From: Microlunatus speluncae
GTDB lineage: Bacteria; Actinomycetota; Actinomycetes; Propionibacteriales; Propionibacteriaceae
Assembly (NCBI RefSeq): GCF_009299835.1
Contig: NZ_VKCZ01000021.1
Location: 62,001-126,000 of the forward strand
Reading direction: 5' to 3'
DNA length: 64,000 nt
This document shows, piece by piece, positions 16,360 through 25,126 of this stretch. The translations under genes were made by a program, and so were the position numbers. The notes beneath the pieces were generated by a model that was given only the letters and a program-made list of their open reading frames with translations, made no database searches and had not been told where the DNA came from. Each line of letters opens with the position of its first letter. Position 1 is the first letter of the stretch.

Positions 16360-18181
16360 CTGGTTCAGTGCCGTCCGACTCTGGCTGACCAGCGGATTCC
16401 GGGCGGCGCCCGGCCTGGCCTGCCTCGCGTTCGCCATCCGGCTGGCCGGTGCGGTCGGGCCGCCACTCCAGGTCTACGGCCTCGCGTTGATCATCGACGG
16501 TGCGATCGACCACCAGATCGACCCGCTGATCACCGGCTTGGGAATCATCGCGGCCACGCTGACGGTCACCGTGATCATCCAGTCGTTCGAGTACGGCGTC
16601 ATGCAGACGATGGTCGACCAGGTGCACACCCATCTCAACCATGGCCTGATCACCACGGTCGCGGGCATCCCGGGCATCGAGCATCACGAACGGCCGGACA
16701 TCGCAGACCGGATCGAGCTGCTGCGGAAGGACGGGCTGTTGCTGACCTTCAGCTTCTCCAGTCTGGTCGGCGTGATCGCCGCGTTGGCCAATGCCGCCGT
16801 GGTGCTCGGACTGCTCGGCGTGGTCCACCCGGCCCTGCTGGTGCTGCCGCTGCTCGGCGCGCTGCGGGTCTGGGCCTCGATGATCAGCGGCCGGATCCAG
16901 TGGTCGGCCCGGGAGACAACCGCACAGTCGACCCGACGAGCCGACCGCCTCGCCGACCTTGCGGCGGACCCCAGCAGGGGCCTTGAGATCCGCGTCTTCG
17001 GTCTGCGGACCATGCTGGTCCGGCAGGTCGACGGGTTGCTCAGCGGCGCCGAGACCCTGCTCCGCCGGGCCGGCCGCGCCGGTGCTGGCTACGAGCTCGC
17101 TGCCCGCGTCGCGTTCGGCGCCGGCTATGTGGCCGCGATCGGCTTCGTCGCCTGGCAAACAACCGGCGGATCCGCATCAGGCGGCGATCTCGCCCTGATC
17201 ATCCTGCTCGGAGCCCGCGTCGAGCAGACGGCGACCGCCGTCGCCGAAGCCACCCGCAACACCGGACAGACCATCCGGGCCTTCACCCGGCTCGCCTGGG
17301 TTCGGCGCTACGCCGCCGTGGCCCGGCCCAACGGTGGTCTCGTCACCACTCCGACTCGCATCTCTGGCGGTATCTCGCTGCGCAACGTGAGCTTCAGCTA
17401 CCCCGGGACGGGCACTCCGGTGCTCCGTGAACTCACGCTCCATCTTCCGGCCGGCGCGACCGTCGCCCTCGTCGGTGAGAACGGGGCCGGCAAGACGACC
17501 TTGATCAAATTGCTGACCAAGCTGTACGAGCCGTCCGAGGGAGTGATCATGATCGACCGGACCGAGCTGGCCGGACTCGATCCCGAGACCTGGCGGAGTC
17601 GCACCTCGGCCGCGTTCCAGGACTTCGCCCGCTACGAACTGTCAGCACGCGAGGCCGTCGGTGTCGGGGAGTTGTCCCTGCTTCCCGACGATCGGGCGAT
17701 CCGAGCTGCTCTGGATCGCGCCGCGGCCGGCGGAGTGGTGGATGAGCTGCCGCGCGGCCTGGCCACCCAACTCGGCAGGCGTTTCACCTCCGGGGTCGAC
17801 CTGTCCGGCGGTCAGTGGCAGCGCCTCGCGCTCGCCCGAGCCTTCCTCCGGCCCAGCCCGTTACTGCTGATCCTCGACGAGCCGACCGCGGCGCTGGATC
17901 CCGAGACGGAGTACGCCCTGTTCGGTCGCTATGCCGCGGCCTCGGCCGAACTGGCCGCCGCGACCGGCGGTGTCACGTTGCTCGTGTCACACCGGTTCTC
18001 GACCGTACGGATGGCCGACCTGATCGTCGTGCTGCACGAAGGACGGATCGTCGAATCCGGTGATCACCGGCAACTGCTCGCCGCCGGCGGCCGCTACGCC
18101 GACCTGTTCCGCCTCCAGGCCCGCGCCTACGGTGACGGCTGGGGGAAGGGCGCGCCGAACCTTCCCGATACGCGCTCGTGA
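16352..18181 (+). CDS. ABC exporter subunit, fused membrane/ATPase (partner)
   Basis: 609 residues with the same architecture as its upstream neighbour: membrane domain (about 1-310), then Walker A GENGAGKTTLIK, signature LSGGQWQRLAL, Walker B LLILDEPTAALD and SHRF. Both partners carry the catalytic Glu after Walker B, so neither ATP site looks degenerate. The ATG at 16352 overlaps the preceding gene. A hairpin at 18310-18340 after the stop probably ends the transcript. Confidence 0.9.
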   Translation: MHDWFSAVRLWLTSGFRAAPGLACLAFAIRLAGAVGPPLQVYGLALIIDGAIDHQIDPLITGLGIIAATLTVTVIIQSFEYGVMQTMVDQVHTHLNHGLITTVAGIPGIEHHERPDIADRIELLRKDGLLLTFSFSSLVGVIAALANAAVVLGLLGVVHPALLVLPLLGALRVWASMISGRIQWSARETTAQSTRRADRLADLAADPSRGLEIRVFGLRTMLVRQVDGLLSGAETLLRRAGRAGAGYELAARVAFGAGYVAAIGFVAWQTTGGSASGGDLALIILLGARVEQTATAVAEATRNTGQTIRAFTRLAWVRRYAAVARPNGGLVTTPTRISGGISLRNVSFSYPGTGTPVLRELTLHLPAGATVALVGENGAGKTTLIKLLTKLYEPSEGVIMIDRTELAGLDPETWRSRTSAAFQDFARYELSAREAVGVGELSLLPDDRAIRAALDRAAAGGVVDELPRGLATQLGRRFTSGVDLSGGQWQRLALARAFLRPSPLLLILDEPTAALDPETEYALFGRYAAASAELAAATGGVTLLVSHRFSTVRMADLIVVLHEGRIVESGDHRQLLAAGGRYADLFRLQARAYGDGWGKGAPNLPDTRS

Positions 18182-18309
18182 TCAACAGTGCACGAATAGT
18201 GCAGGATGCGCCGATCCGGCGGCGCCGCGACTCCGGTGCCACGCCGGTCGGCGCAGGCTTGGATCGGGTACCCGCAAGAGACCGGCTGTCCCCCGACAGC
18301 TGGGTCTCG

Positions 18310-18343
18310 CCGCCCCTCTCCTCTTCCGAGGGAGGGGCGGTTT
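18310..18343. terminator. Bidirectional hairpin between convergent genes
   Basis: CCGCCCCTC (18310-18318) pairs with GAGGGGCGG (18332-18340) and is followed by TTT. It lies between the ABC exporter pair and the oppositely transcribed S66 peptidase gene, which ends 24 bp later. A smaller CTGTC/GACAG hairpin lies just upstream. Nothing else is seen in the 185-bp gap. Confidence 0.7.
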
Positions 18344-18366
18344 CACGTGGCCGGGAGCCGGGCCGA

Positions 18367-19296
18367 TCAGCGGCCGGGCCGGCCGAGGACCAGTGATCCG
18401 CCGTCCGGGCCCGCGGTCAGGGTGACCTCGGCGCCGAGTGGGAGGGTCAGGTTGCGTTCGCCGTGGCCGGCTTCGACTCCGGTGATCACCGGGACACCGA
18501 GCCCGGCGAAGCGGTCCTCGAAGAGTCGCTGGAGTTGATCTTCGTCGTCGGTGTCGGTGAACTGGCCGATGATGATCCCGGTGATCGCGGACAGCCAGCC
18601 GGAGCGGAGCAGCTGGGTGAGCATCCGGTCCACCCGGTAGCCCTCCTCGTCGATGTCCTCGAGGAACAGGATGCTGGGCCGGTCTGGGGCCGGGTCGACG
18701 CCGAGACTGCTGGCGACCAGGGCCAGGTTGCCGCCGATCAGCAGGCCCTGGGCCGTGCCCGGCACCAGGGTCGAACCGGTGGCGAGTTCCGTGCCCGGCT
18801 TGGCCGGCTCGAAGATCAACCGGCGCAGCTGTTCGACCGATGGCGGGTCGGCCAGCTGGGCCACGGCGGCGGCAACGGCCGGCGAGTGCAGGGTCACCTG
18901 GTCCAGTTCGCGGCCGATCCGGTCGTGCAGGGCGGTGATGTCGGAGAAGCCGAGGAAGTGTTTCGGTCCGGCGGCCCGGAGCGCGTCGAAGTCGATCAGG
19001 TCGATCATCCGCTGCGCCCCGTACCCACCACGGGCGGCCCAGACGGCGGCCACCTCCGGGTCGCTCCAGGCCGCGGTCAGCTCGGCCGCCCGGGCTTGAT
19101 CATCCGCGGACAGGTAGCCGAGTCGATCATGGACGCCGCTGGTGTTCGGGCCGAGCTTGATCACCAGGCCCCAGGACTGCAGCAGGTCGACGCCGCGCTG
19201 CAGCCGCTCGGGCCGGATCGGGCCGCTCGGGGCCACGACGGCGACCACCGAGCCGGGCCGCAGCGGCTCCGGCCACTGTCGGGGTGGATGGGTCAT
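18367..19296 (-). CDS. LD-carboxypeptidase (peptidase S66)
   Basis: 309-residue serine peptidase of the LdcA/MccF family, which cleaves L,D bonds in murein tetrapeptides or related amides in the cytoplasm. Ser118 in GFSDIT is the expected nucleophile; FLEDIDEEGYRVDRML and GVEAGHGERNLTL supply the expected Glu and His. The start overlaps the DUF4031 gene by 4 bp. With the M19 dipeptidase in the same operon this suggests turnover of cell-wall peptides, although an MccF-like self-immunity role cannot be excluded. Confidence 0.9.
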   Translation of the reverse strand: MTHPPRQWPEPLRPGSVVAVVAPSGPIRPERLQRGVDLLQSWGLVIKLGPNTSGVHDRLGYLSADDQARAAELTAAWSDPEVAAVWAARGGYGAQRMIDLIDFDALRAAGPKHFLGFSDITALHDRIGRELDQVTLHSPAVAAAVAQLADPPSVEQLRRLIFEPAKPGTELATGSTLVPGTAQGLLIGGNLALVASSLGVDPAPDRPSILFLEDIDEEGYRVDRMLTQLLRSGWLSAITGIIIGQFTDTDDEDQLQRLFEDRFAGLGVPVITGVEAGHGERNLTLPLGAEVTLTAGPDGGSLVLGRPGR

Positions 19297-19553
19297 TCGT
19301 CCGCCTTCCTTCGGCGCAGCCCCGCGTCCCGGAGCAGCTCGACGATCCGTCGGGTGGGCACCGGCCGGGCTCCGGCGGCGACCACGGTCTCGTAGCGTTC
19401 CTCGATCACGTCGTAGTGATCACGTTCGAAGGCCTGGCGCGGGATGCCGACCAGCTCGGCGAAGTCGTGCAGTTCCTGGTACGAGACGTCGCTGATCAGA
19501 TGGGACCAGAGCCGGCCGTGGCCGGGCCAGGTCGGCGGGTCGATGTAGATCAT
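19293..19553 (-). CDS. DUF4031 small protein
   Basis: An 86-residue protein starting MIYIDPPTWPGHGRLWSHL, typical of the short DUF4031 family found across Actinomycetota. Conserved His, Trp and Asp residues (HGRLWSHLISD, FERDHYDVI) suggest a small enzyme or metal-binding protein, but no function is established. It overlaps the S66 gene by 4 bp and starts 19 bp after cutC, so it is part of the same operon. Confidence 0.85.
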   Translation of the reverse strand: MIYIDPPTWPGHGRLWSHLISDVSYQELHDFAELVGIPRQAFERDHYDVIEERYETVVAAGARPVPTRRIVELLRDAGLRRRKADE

Positions 19554-19572
19554 GCCCGCGGCCCTGGATCGT

Positions 19573-20280
19573 TCATGACGGCGCGGCCCGGCTCACCGCG
19601 TCGTCGACCAGCCGGCGCCAGGTCCGGACCAGTTCGGGATCGATGTAGGCCTTCCAGGAGCCGGTGGGCCGGACCGACGACCCGACGTGGAACGCGGTGA
19701 CCCCGGCCCGGGCCAGCCAGGGCACGTGCTCGGCCTTCAGGCCACCGCCGGCCATGATCAACTTCCGGGCGAACGGATTCTGCTTCGCCCGCGCGACGAG
19801 CTCGTCCAGCCCCTCGGCCACGGTCCGGACCGATCCCGCGGTCAGCACCTGATCAAGGTGCGGCAGCTCCTGCAGCGCCCGCCAGGCCCGGTCAGTCCAG
19901 ATGCTGGAGTCGATCGCCCGGTGGAAGGTCCAGCCGAAGTCGATGTCCTCGATGACCTCCCGCAGCACCGGAAGATCGACTTCGGTGTCGGAGTTGAGGA
20001 AGCCGAGGACGACCCCGTCGGCGCCGAGATCGCGATAGGCCGAGATCAACTGCTTCAGCCGTACGATCTCGGTGGCGTCGGTCGAGAACCCCTCGCGCAG
20101 CCGCAGCATCACCCGCACCGGAAGGTTCGTCGCCCGGGTGACCTGGCCGACCAGCGCGGGCTCCGGCGACAGGCCGTCGTGCTCCATGGTGCCGACCAAC
20201 TCGATCCGGTCGGCGCCACCCTCGGTGGCACGCTTCGCATCCGCCGGATGCAGCGCGATCACCTCGAGCAGACCGGTCAC
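19573..20280 (-). CDS. cutC: CutC-family protein
   Basis: 235 residues of TIM-barrel CutC type, with EVIALHPADAKRATEGGADRIELV at the N-terminus, the HRAID motif and the strongly conserved LIMAGGGLK stretch. CutC was linked to copper homeostasis in E. coli but its biochemical role is unsettled. The start overlaps the M19 dipeptidase stop by 4 bp. Nothing in the neighbourhood points to copper. Confidence 0.92.
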   Translation of the reverse strand: MTGLLEVIALHPADAKRATEGGADRIELVGTMEHDGLSPEPALVGQVTRATNLPVRVMLRLREGFSTDATEIVRLKQLISAYRDLGADGVVLGFLNSDTEVDLPVLREVIEDIDFGWTFHRAIDSSIWTDRAWRALQELPHLDQVLTAGSVRTVAEGLDELVARAKQNPFARKLIMAGGGLKAEHVPWLARAGVTAFHVGSSVRPTGSWKAYIDPELVRTWRRLVDDAVSRAAPS

Positions 20281-21440
20281 TCCCCGTTCCCGTCGAGGTC
20301 GGTGATCTTGGCCAGTGACGGGCCGGTGCGCTGCCGCAACTCGGCGGCGACGATCTCCGCCTGGCCGAAGGTGCGGACGACATTGCCGTGGGCGATCTTG
20401 GTCAGATCCTCGTCGCTCCAGCCGCGCTCCCGCAGCGCGTCGAGCAACGCCGGATAGCAGGACACGTCCTCCAGGCCGGTCGGGCCGGCGGCGATGCCGT
20501 CGTAGTCGCCGCCCAGTCCGAGGTGATCGATCCCGGCCACCTCGCGGACGTGCTCGCAGTGCGCGACCACGTCGGCCAGCGCCGCCGTCGGGGTCGGGCC
20601 GAGCTCGGCCCGCAACGCCTTCGCCGCCTCGCGATCCTCGCCGTTGATCCCGGCCGCCTTCGCGCGCCGCTCCACCTCCACCCAGTAGCTGCGCAGCTCC
20701 GGGTTGATGAAGTGCGGCACGAAGGTGATCATGCAGGTGCCGCCGTTCTCGGCCAGCCGGGCCAGCACGTCGTCCGGCACGTTGCGCGGATGATCACAGA
20801 CCGCCCGAGCCGATGAGTGGGAGAAGATCACCGGGGCCGCCGTCTCGTCCAGCGCGGCGTGCATGGTCGCCGGGGCCACGTGCGACAGGTCGACCAGCAT
20901 CCCCAGCCGGTTCATCTCCCGCACGATCTCGCGGCCGAACGCGGTCAGCCCGCCGGCCTGCGGCTCGTCGGTGGCCGAGTCGGCCCAGTCGGTGTTGTCG
21001 TTGTGGGTCAGCGTCAGATAGCGGACGCCGAGCCGGTACAGGCTGCGCAGCACCCCGACCGAGTTGTCGATCGAATGGCCGCCCTCGGCCCCGAGCAGAC
21101 TGGCGATCTTGGTCCCGCCGGTGAGCGCCGCATCGAGCTCCGTGGCCGTCCGGCACAGCACGAAGTCGTCGCCGTACCGCTCCACCATCGTGTGCACGCC
21201 GTCGATCTGCTCCAGCGTCGCGGTCACCGCCTCGCCGGCCGGCAGGTCGCTCGGCACGTAGACCGACCAGAACTGACCGCCCACCGCGCCGCGGCGCAGC
21301 TTCGGCAGGTCGGTCTGCAACTCCGGCTGGTCCACGGCGATGTCGATCCGGCCGAAGTCGTAGGAACGCTTGCGCATCTCCCAGACCAGATCGTTGTGCC
21401 CGTCGACCACCAGGGTCCGTGCCGTTTCCGGTCCGCTCAC
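20277..21440 (-). CDS. Membrane (renal-type) dipeptidase, M19 family
   Basis: 387 residues of the M19 zinc dipeptidase family, which hydrolyses dipeptides, including those with a C-terminal D-amino acid. Visible metal ligands are the HxD motif in VDGHNDLVW (residues about 15-17), a Glu in LLGAEGGHSID and a His in VDLSHVAP; FSHSSARAVCDHPRN is also typical. No signal peptide is evident despite the family name, so a cytoplasmic enzyme is likely. It leads the operon with CutC, DUF4031 and S66 carboxypeptidase. Confidence 0.92.
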   Translation of the reverse strand: MSGPETARTLVVDGHNDLVWEMRKRSYDFGRIDIAVDQPELQTDLPKLRRGAVGGQFWSVYVPSDLPAGEAVTATLEQIDGVHTMVERYGDDFVLCRTATELDAALTGGTKIASLLGAEGGHSIDNSVGVLRSLYRLGVRYLTLTHNDNTDWADSATDEPQAGGLTAFGREIVREMNRLGMLVDLSHVAPATMHAALDETAAPVIFSHSSARAVCDHPRNVPDDVLARLAENGGTCMITFVPHFINPELRSYWVEVERRAKAAGINGEDREAAKALRAELGPTPTAALADVVAHCEHVREVAGIDHLGLGGDYDGIAAGPTGLEDVSCYPALLDALRERGWSDEDLTKIAHGNVVRTFGQAEIVAAELRQRTGPSLAKITDLDGNGE

Positions 21441-21512
21441 GCCTGCCTCACCCTCGTCTCTCCTGAACGCCCGACCACTGTAGCCGCCGGTCGGCGGCGG
21501 CGGGCCGAGACG

Positions 21513-22697
21513 TCAGGACGCTTCCGCGGCGACGGCCTCGGCCCAGGGCGCGCGGGCCGCGACCAGTCGGCGATAGCGGAGCAGGTCGCGCGGCAGCCCA
21601 CAGCCGATCGCGCCGGCCACCCGGTCGCCGCGCCGGACCAGCGCGACGAAGCGCCGGTCCGCAAGGCTGCCCTGCACCAACTGCCGCGGATCCTCGGGCC
21701 GGAAGGTCCCGTAGCTCTGCAGCTTGAGGTCGTACTGGTCGGTCCAGAAGTACGAGGTCGGGGCGTACGGTTCGTCGGCGCCGAGCAGATTCCGGGCGAC
21801 CCGGATCGCCTGCTCGGTCGCGTTCATCCGGTGCTCGACCCGGATCGGCCGGCCGCCGTCGGGATCGGGCCAGGCCGCGACGTCGCCGGCCGCGTAGACG
21901 TCCGGCGCTGCCAACAGCCGGTCGTCGCAGACCACCCCGGCGGACAGCTCGAGGCCGCTACCGGCCAGCCAGTCCGTCACCGGCTCGGCGCCGATAGCGG
22001 CGACCACGCAGTCGGTGATCACCGTCGAGCCGTCCGACAGCCGCGCCGCCCGGCCGTGCGGATGCGGCTCGAAGCCGGTGACCGCGACCCCGCAGCGCAG
22101 GTCGACGCCGTGCTCCCGATGCAGGTCGGCGATCATCGCCGACAGGTCCGGACCGAGTGCCGCGAGCGGGCCGGGAGCGGGATCGACCAGCACCACCGGC
22201 ACGTCCTGCTTGGTCAGCGACGCGGCGATCTCGGTGCCCAGGAAGCCGGCGCCGATGATCAACACCCGGGTCGAGGCGAGCGCGCGCTGCCGCAGGGTCA
22301 GGGCGTCGTCGACGGTCCGCAGCACCTGGACGGCGTCATGATCATCGGCGCCGGGATCGAGGCGCCGCGGCCGCACGCCGGTGGCGATCACCAGCCGGTC
22401 GTAGGCCACGGTGGCGCCGTCGGCCAGCCCGATGATCTTGGCGTCCAGATCCAGCCCGGTCGCGGCGACTCCCAGCCGAAGGTCCACCTCCAGCTGCGGC
22501 CAGCGATCGGCCGCGAGCAGGGTCACCCCGGCGGCGTCCAGGTCGCCGCTCAGCACGGCCTTGGACAGCGGCGGCCGGTCGTACGGCAGGTGCGGCTCGG
22601 CCCCGATCAAGGTCAGTTCGCCGTCGAAGCCGCCGGACCGCAAGGCCTCGACCGTCGTCAGCCCCGCGGCGGAGGCGCCGACCACGACAATCCGCAT
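21513..22697 (-). CDS. FAD-dependent ferredoxin reductase
   Basis: 394-residue pyridine-nucleotide-disulphide-type reductase. The FAD site is MRIVVVGASAAGLTTVEALR at the N-terminus and the NAD(P)H site is VLIIGAGFLGTEIAASL near residue 145; DVYAAGDVAAWPD is the second FAD motif. Proteins of this class pass electrons from NAD(P)H to a small ferredoxin serving a P450. It starts 2 bp after the ferredoxin stop, so the electron-transfer chain is encoded together. The start ATG is preceded by TGATC. Confidence 0.93.
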   Translation of the reverse strand: MRIVVVGASAAGLTTVEALRSGGFDGELTLIGAEPHLPYDRPPLSKAVLSGDLDAAGVTLLAADRWPQLEVDLRLGVAATGLDLDAKIIGLADGATVAYDRLVIATGVRPRRLDPGADDHDAVQVLRTVDDALTLRQRALASTRVLIIGAGFLGTEIAASLTKQDVPVVLVDPAPGPLAALGPDLSAMIADLHREHGVDLRCGVAVTGFEPHPHGRAARLSDGSTVITDCVVAAIGAEPVTDWLAGSGLELSAGVVCDDRLLAAPDVYAAGDVAAWPDPDGGRPIRVEHRMNATEQAIRVARNLLGADEPYAPTSYFWTDQYDLKLQSYGTFRPEDPRQLVQGSLADRRFVALVRRGDRVAGAIGCGLPRDLLRYRRLVAARAPWAEAVAAEAS

Positions 22698-22699
22698 GA

Positions 22700-22894
22700 T
22701 CAGCCGTCGGCGAGGTCGATCGCCCGGGCCGGGCAGAGCCGGGCGGCGTCGCGGGCCGCTTCCTGCAGCGCCGGCTCCGGCTCCGGCGCCAAGAGCTCGA
22801 CCAGCCCGTCGTCGTCCTGGTCGAAGACGTCGGGCGCGGCGACCACGCACTGGCCGCCGCCGACACATTTGTCCCGGTCGGTGATGATCTTCAT
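22700..22894 (-). CDS. Small ferredoxin, probably [3Fe-4S]
   Basis: A 64-residue ferredoxin with DKCVGGGQC (Cys10, Cys16) and a third Cys at 54 in RLCPARA. The Gly where a fourth ligand would be indicates a [3Fe-4S] cluster, as in actinobacterial P450-associated ferredoxins. The ATG overlaps the P450 stop (ATGA, 22891-22894). It should carry electrons from the adjacent reductase to the P450. Confidence 0.93.
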   Translation of the reverse strand: MKIITDRDKCVGGGQCVVAAPDVFDQDDDGLVELLAPEPEPALQEAARDAARLCPARAIDLADG

Positions 22895-24099
22895 GACCCT
22901 GCCTTCCCTTCGATCCGGTCCCAGGTGACCGGAAGCTCCTGCAGCCGCAGGAACGAGTATTCGCTGACGGTCAAGGCCTCGGCCGGCACGGCGAGCCGGA
23001 TGGTGGGCAGCCGGCGGGTCAGATTCTCCAACACCACACTGAGCTCGAGCCGGGCCAGGGGCTGGCCGAGACACTGGTGGATGCCGAACCCGAACGCGAC
23101 ATGGTGCCGGGCGTCGCGGTGCAGGTCGAACCGGTCCGGATCCGCGAAGGCCGCCGCGTCCCGGTTGGCACCGGCGGTGACCGGGATCAGCCCATCGCCG
23201 GCCTCGATCCGCTGCCCGCCGAGCTCGAACGGCTCGACCGCCAGCCGGGTCGGCGAGATGTGGAAGATGCTGACGTAGCGCAGCAGCTCCTCCACTGCCG
23301 CCGGGATCAGCTCCGGGTCGGTGATCAACTCCTGCCACTGATCACGGTGCCGGAGCAGGGTGACCAGCCCGAGTCCGATCATGTTCGAGGTCGTCTCGTG
23401 CCCGGCAGTGATCAACAACCGGACGGCGTGCAGCAGCTCCTCCGGGCTCAGCACCTCGGCCGACTCGCTGTGCACCAGTTGCGAGACCAGGTCGTCGGCC
23501 GGGTCCCGGCGCTTGGTCTCGATCAGGGCCGCGGCGAAGTCGAGCATCTCGCCGGTCGCCGCCCGGACCGTGTCGGGGGCGGTGGTCAGGGTGTTGCGGC
23601 GGCCGTCCAGCTCCTGGAAGAAGCTCCGCTCCGACAGCGGCAGCCCGAGGAAGTGGCAGATCGTCCGGGCCGGCACTTCGACCGCGAAGGACCGGACGAA
23701 ATCGACGGGAGGCGTCGCCTGGCTGAGCTCGGTGATCAGATCGTCGACGATGCCCTGCACCACCGGCCGCATCGCCGCGACCCGTTTGACCGCGAAATAG
23801 CGGGTGAACACCCGGCGGATCCGGGCATGATCGGGATCGTCGAACGTGACGAAGGACGGGTCGGCCCGCTCCAGCGCCTCCCGACTCGGGCTGGAGAACG
23901 GGAACTCCGTCCGCCGCCGGTCGGCGCTGACCTTGGTGCTGGACAGCACCTCCCGGACCTCGTCGTAGCCGACGACGAGCCAGGCCGTACGGCCGTCGTA
24001 CAGCCGGACCCGACGCACCTTCTCCGGCCCGCTGTAGTCGGCCGGCGGGTCGAACGCCGACCGGCGGGCCAGCGGAAACGCCGGAACGGTGTCGGTCAT
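22891..24099 (-). CDS. Cytochrome P450
   Basis: 402-residue soluble bacterial P450. The I-helix oxygen-binding motif is AGHETTSNM, the K-helix ExxR is in EELLRY, and the heme loop FGFGIHQCLGQPLARLEL supplies the thiolate Cys near residue 350. The start at 24099 is preceded by AAGGAGAG with good spacing. It lies in one operon with its redox partners and with a D-2-hydroxyacid dehydrogenase upstream, suggesting oxidation of a small organic substrate for catabolism or tailoring; the substrate is unknown. Confidence 0.95.
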   Translation of the reverse strand: MTDTVPAFPLARRSAFDPPADYSGPEKVRRVRLYDGRTAWLVVGYDEVREVLSSTKVSADRRRTEFPFSSPSREALERADPSFVTFDDPDHARIRRVFTRYFAVKRVAAMRPVVQGIVDDLITELSQATPPVDFVRSFAVEVPARTICHFLGLPLSERSFFQELDGRRNTLTTAPDTVRAATGEMLDFAAALIETKRRDPADDLVSQLVHSESAEVLSPEELLHAVRLLITAGHETTSNMIGLGLVTLLRHRDQWQELITDPELIPAAVEELLRYVSIFHISPTRLAVEPFELGGQRIEAGDGLIPVTAGANRDAAAFADPDRFDLHRDARHHVAFGFGIHQCLGQPLARLELSVVLENLTRRLPTIRLAVPAEALTVSEYSFLRLQELPVTWDRIEGKAGS

Positions 24100-24101
24100 G
24101 A

Positions 24102-25013
24102 TCAGCTCTCCTTCTCCGTGGCGGCGACGACGGCGAGCCGGGCCATGTCCCGCCGGGAATCCTCTGAATACCAGGCGACATGGGGCGTGATGATCACCGC
24201 GGGGTGATCGAGCAGGGCCCGGGGCGGCGCAGGTTCGCCTTCCACCACATCGAGTCCGGCCGCCGAGACCTGATCGGCCGCCAGCGCGGCCAGCAGGGCG
24301 GCGGTGTCGATCAACCCGCCCCGGGCGGTGTTGATGATCACCGGGCGGCGGCGCATCCGGCCGAACGCGACCGCGTCGAGCAGGTGCCGGGTCTGCTCGG
24401 TCAGCGGGGCATGCAGGCTGATCAGGTCGCTGATCGCCAACAGCTCGGCCAGCTCGACCCGCTCCCGGCGCGGCGACGGCGGCTCGACGTACGGATCCGT
24501 GTAGACGATCCGCAGGCCCAGTGCCTCGGCCCGGTCGGCGAACGCGCCGCCGATCGCCCCCAACCCGATCACGCCGAGCGTCGCCCCGCGCAGTCGGCGC
24601 ACCCCGGAATACTCGGCGCCCAACCAGTTCCGGCCGGCCTGGGCGACGAAGTGCGGCAGCCGCCGGGCCGTCGCGAGCATCAGCAACAGCGCTTGGTCGG
24701 CCACCTCCTCGGTCCCGTACCCCGGCGTGTTGACCACCCGGATGCCGCGTCGCGCCGCATGATCGAGATCGATCAGGTCCAGACCGATGCCGGCCCGGAC
24801 GATGATCCGCAGGTCGGGGTATCGATCCATCGTCGCGGCGTCGAACGGGTGCCCGCCGATGATCATCGCCGCCACCCGGTGCGGTCCGGGATCGCCGGGC
24901 CGGACCACGGTCCACTCCGACCTGACCCGAGCTGTCGCCGCCGCCCGCTCGAGCTCACCCCGGAGCGACGGCAGGGACCGGAGCAGATCCTCGTACACTC
25001 CCAGTCCGGGCAC
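24102..25013 (-). CDS. D-2-hydroxyacid dehydrogenase, NAD(P)-binding
   Basis: 303 residues of the SerA/GyaR/D-isomer-specific dehydrogenase family. The Rossmann motif is LGVIGLGAIGGAFADRA; the catalytic Arg is in NTARGGLID, a Glu in LDVVEGEP and a His in ITPHVAW. The GTG start at 25013 has a weak AGAGG site. It is the first gene of the P450 operon, ending 2 bp before the P450 start. Its upstream region has two TTCC-N4-GGAA palindromes. It may reduce or oxidise a hydroxy acid related to the P450 substrate (inference). Confidence 0.9.
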   Translation of the reverse strand: MPGLGVYEDLLRSLPSLRGELERAAATARVRSEWTVVRPGDPGPHRVAAMIIGGHPFDAATMDRYPDLRIIVRAGIGLDLIDLDHAARRGIRVVNTPGYGTEEVADQALLLMLATARRLPHFVAQAGRNWLGAEYSGVRRLRGATLGVIGLGAIGGAFADRAEALGLRIVYTDPYVEPPSPRRERVELAELLAISDLISLHAPLTEQTRHLLDAVAFGRMRRRPVIINTARGGLIDTAALLAALAADQVSAAGLDVVEGEPAPPRALLDHPAVIITPHVAWYSEDSRRDMARLAVVAATEKES

Positions 25014-25024
25014 GCCGTCGCCTC

Positions 25025-25053
25025 TTCCACGTGGAAATCCGTTCCATGCGGAA
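25025..25053 (-). promoter_or_regulatory. Paired TTCC-N4-GGAA operators, IclR-like
   Basis: TTCCACGTGGAA (25025-25036, a perfect 12-bp palindrome) and TTCCATGCGGAA (25042-25053) are spaced 17 bp centre to centre, and a third CGTTCCATG half-site follows at about 25066. They lie immediately upstream of the P450 operon's first gene. TTCC/GGAA inverted repeats resemble IclR-family sites, but no IclR gene is adjacent, so the regulator is inferred only by type. Confidence 0.55.
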
Positions 25054-25126
25054 TATGTCAGCGGCCCCGTTCCATGTCAACGCCTCGACCTCGCCGAGCT
25101 GACGACCACCCGGTTCACAAACCGGC

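Noticed and set aside
22700..23338. A 212-codon protein covering the ferredoxin
   Set aside because: Only the last 64 codons read as ferredoxin; the earlier part overlaps the P450 gene out of frame, and the ferredoxin ATG overlaps the P450 stop as ATGA.
24100..24915. Long N-terminal extension of the P450
   Set aside because: It overlaps the dehydrogenase gene in another frame and has no P450 features; ATG 24099 has a good ribosome site.
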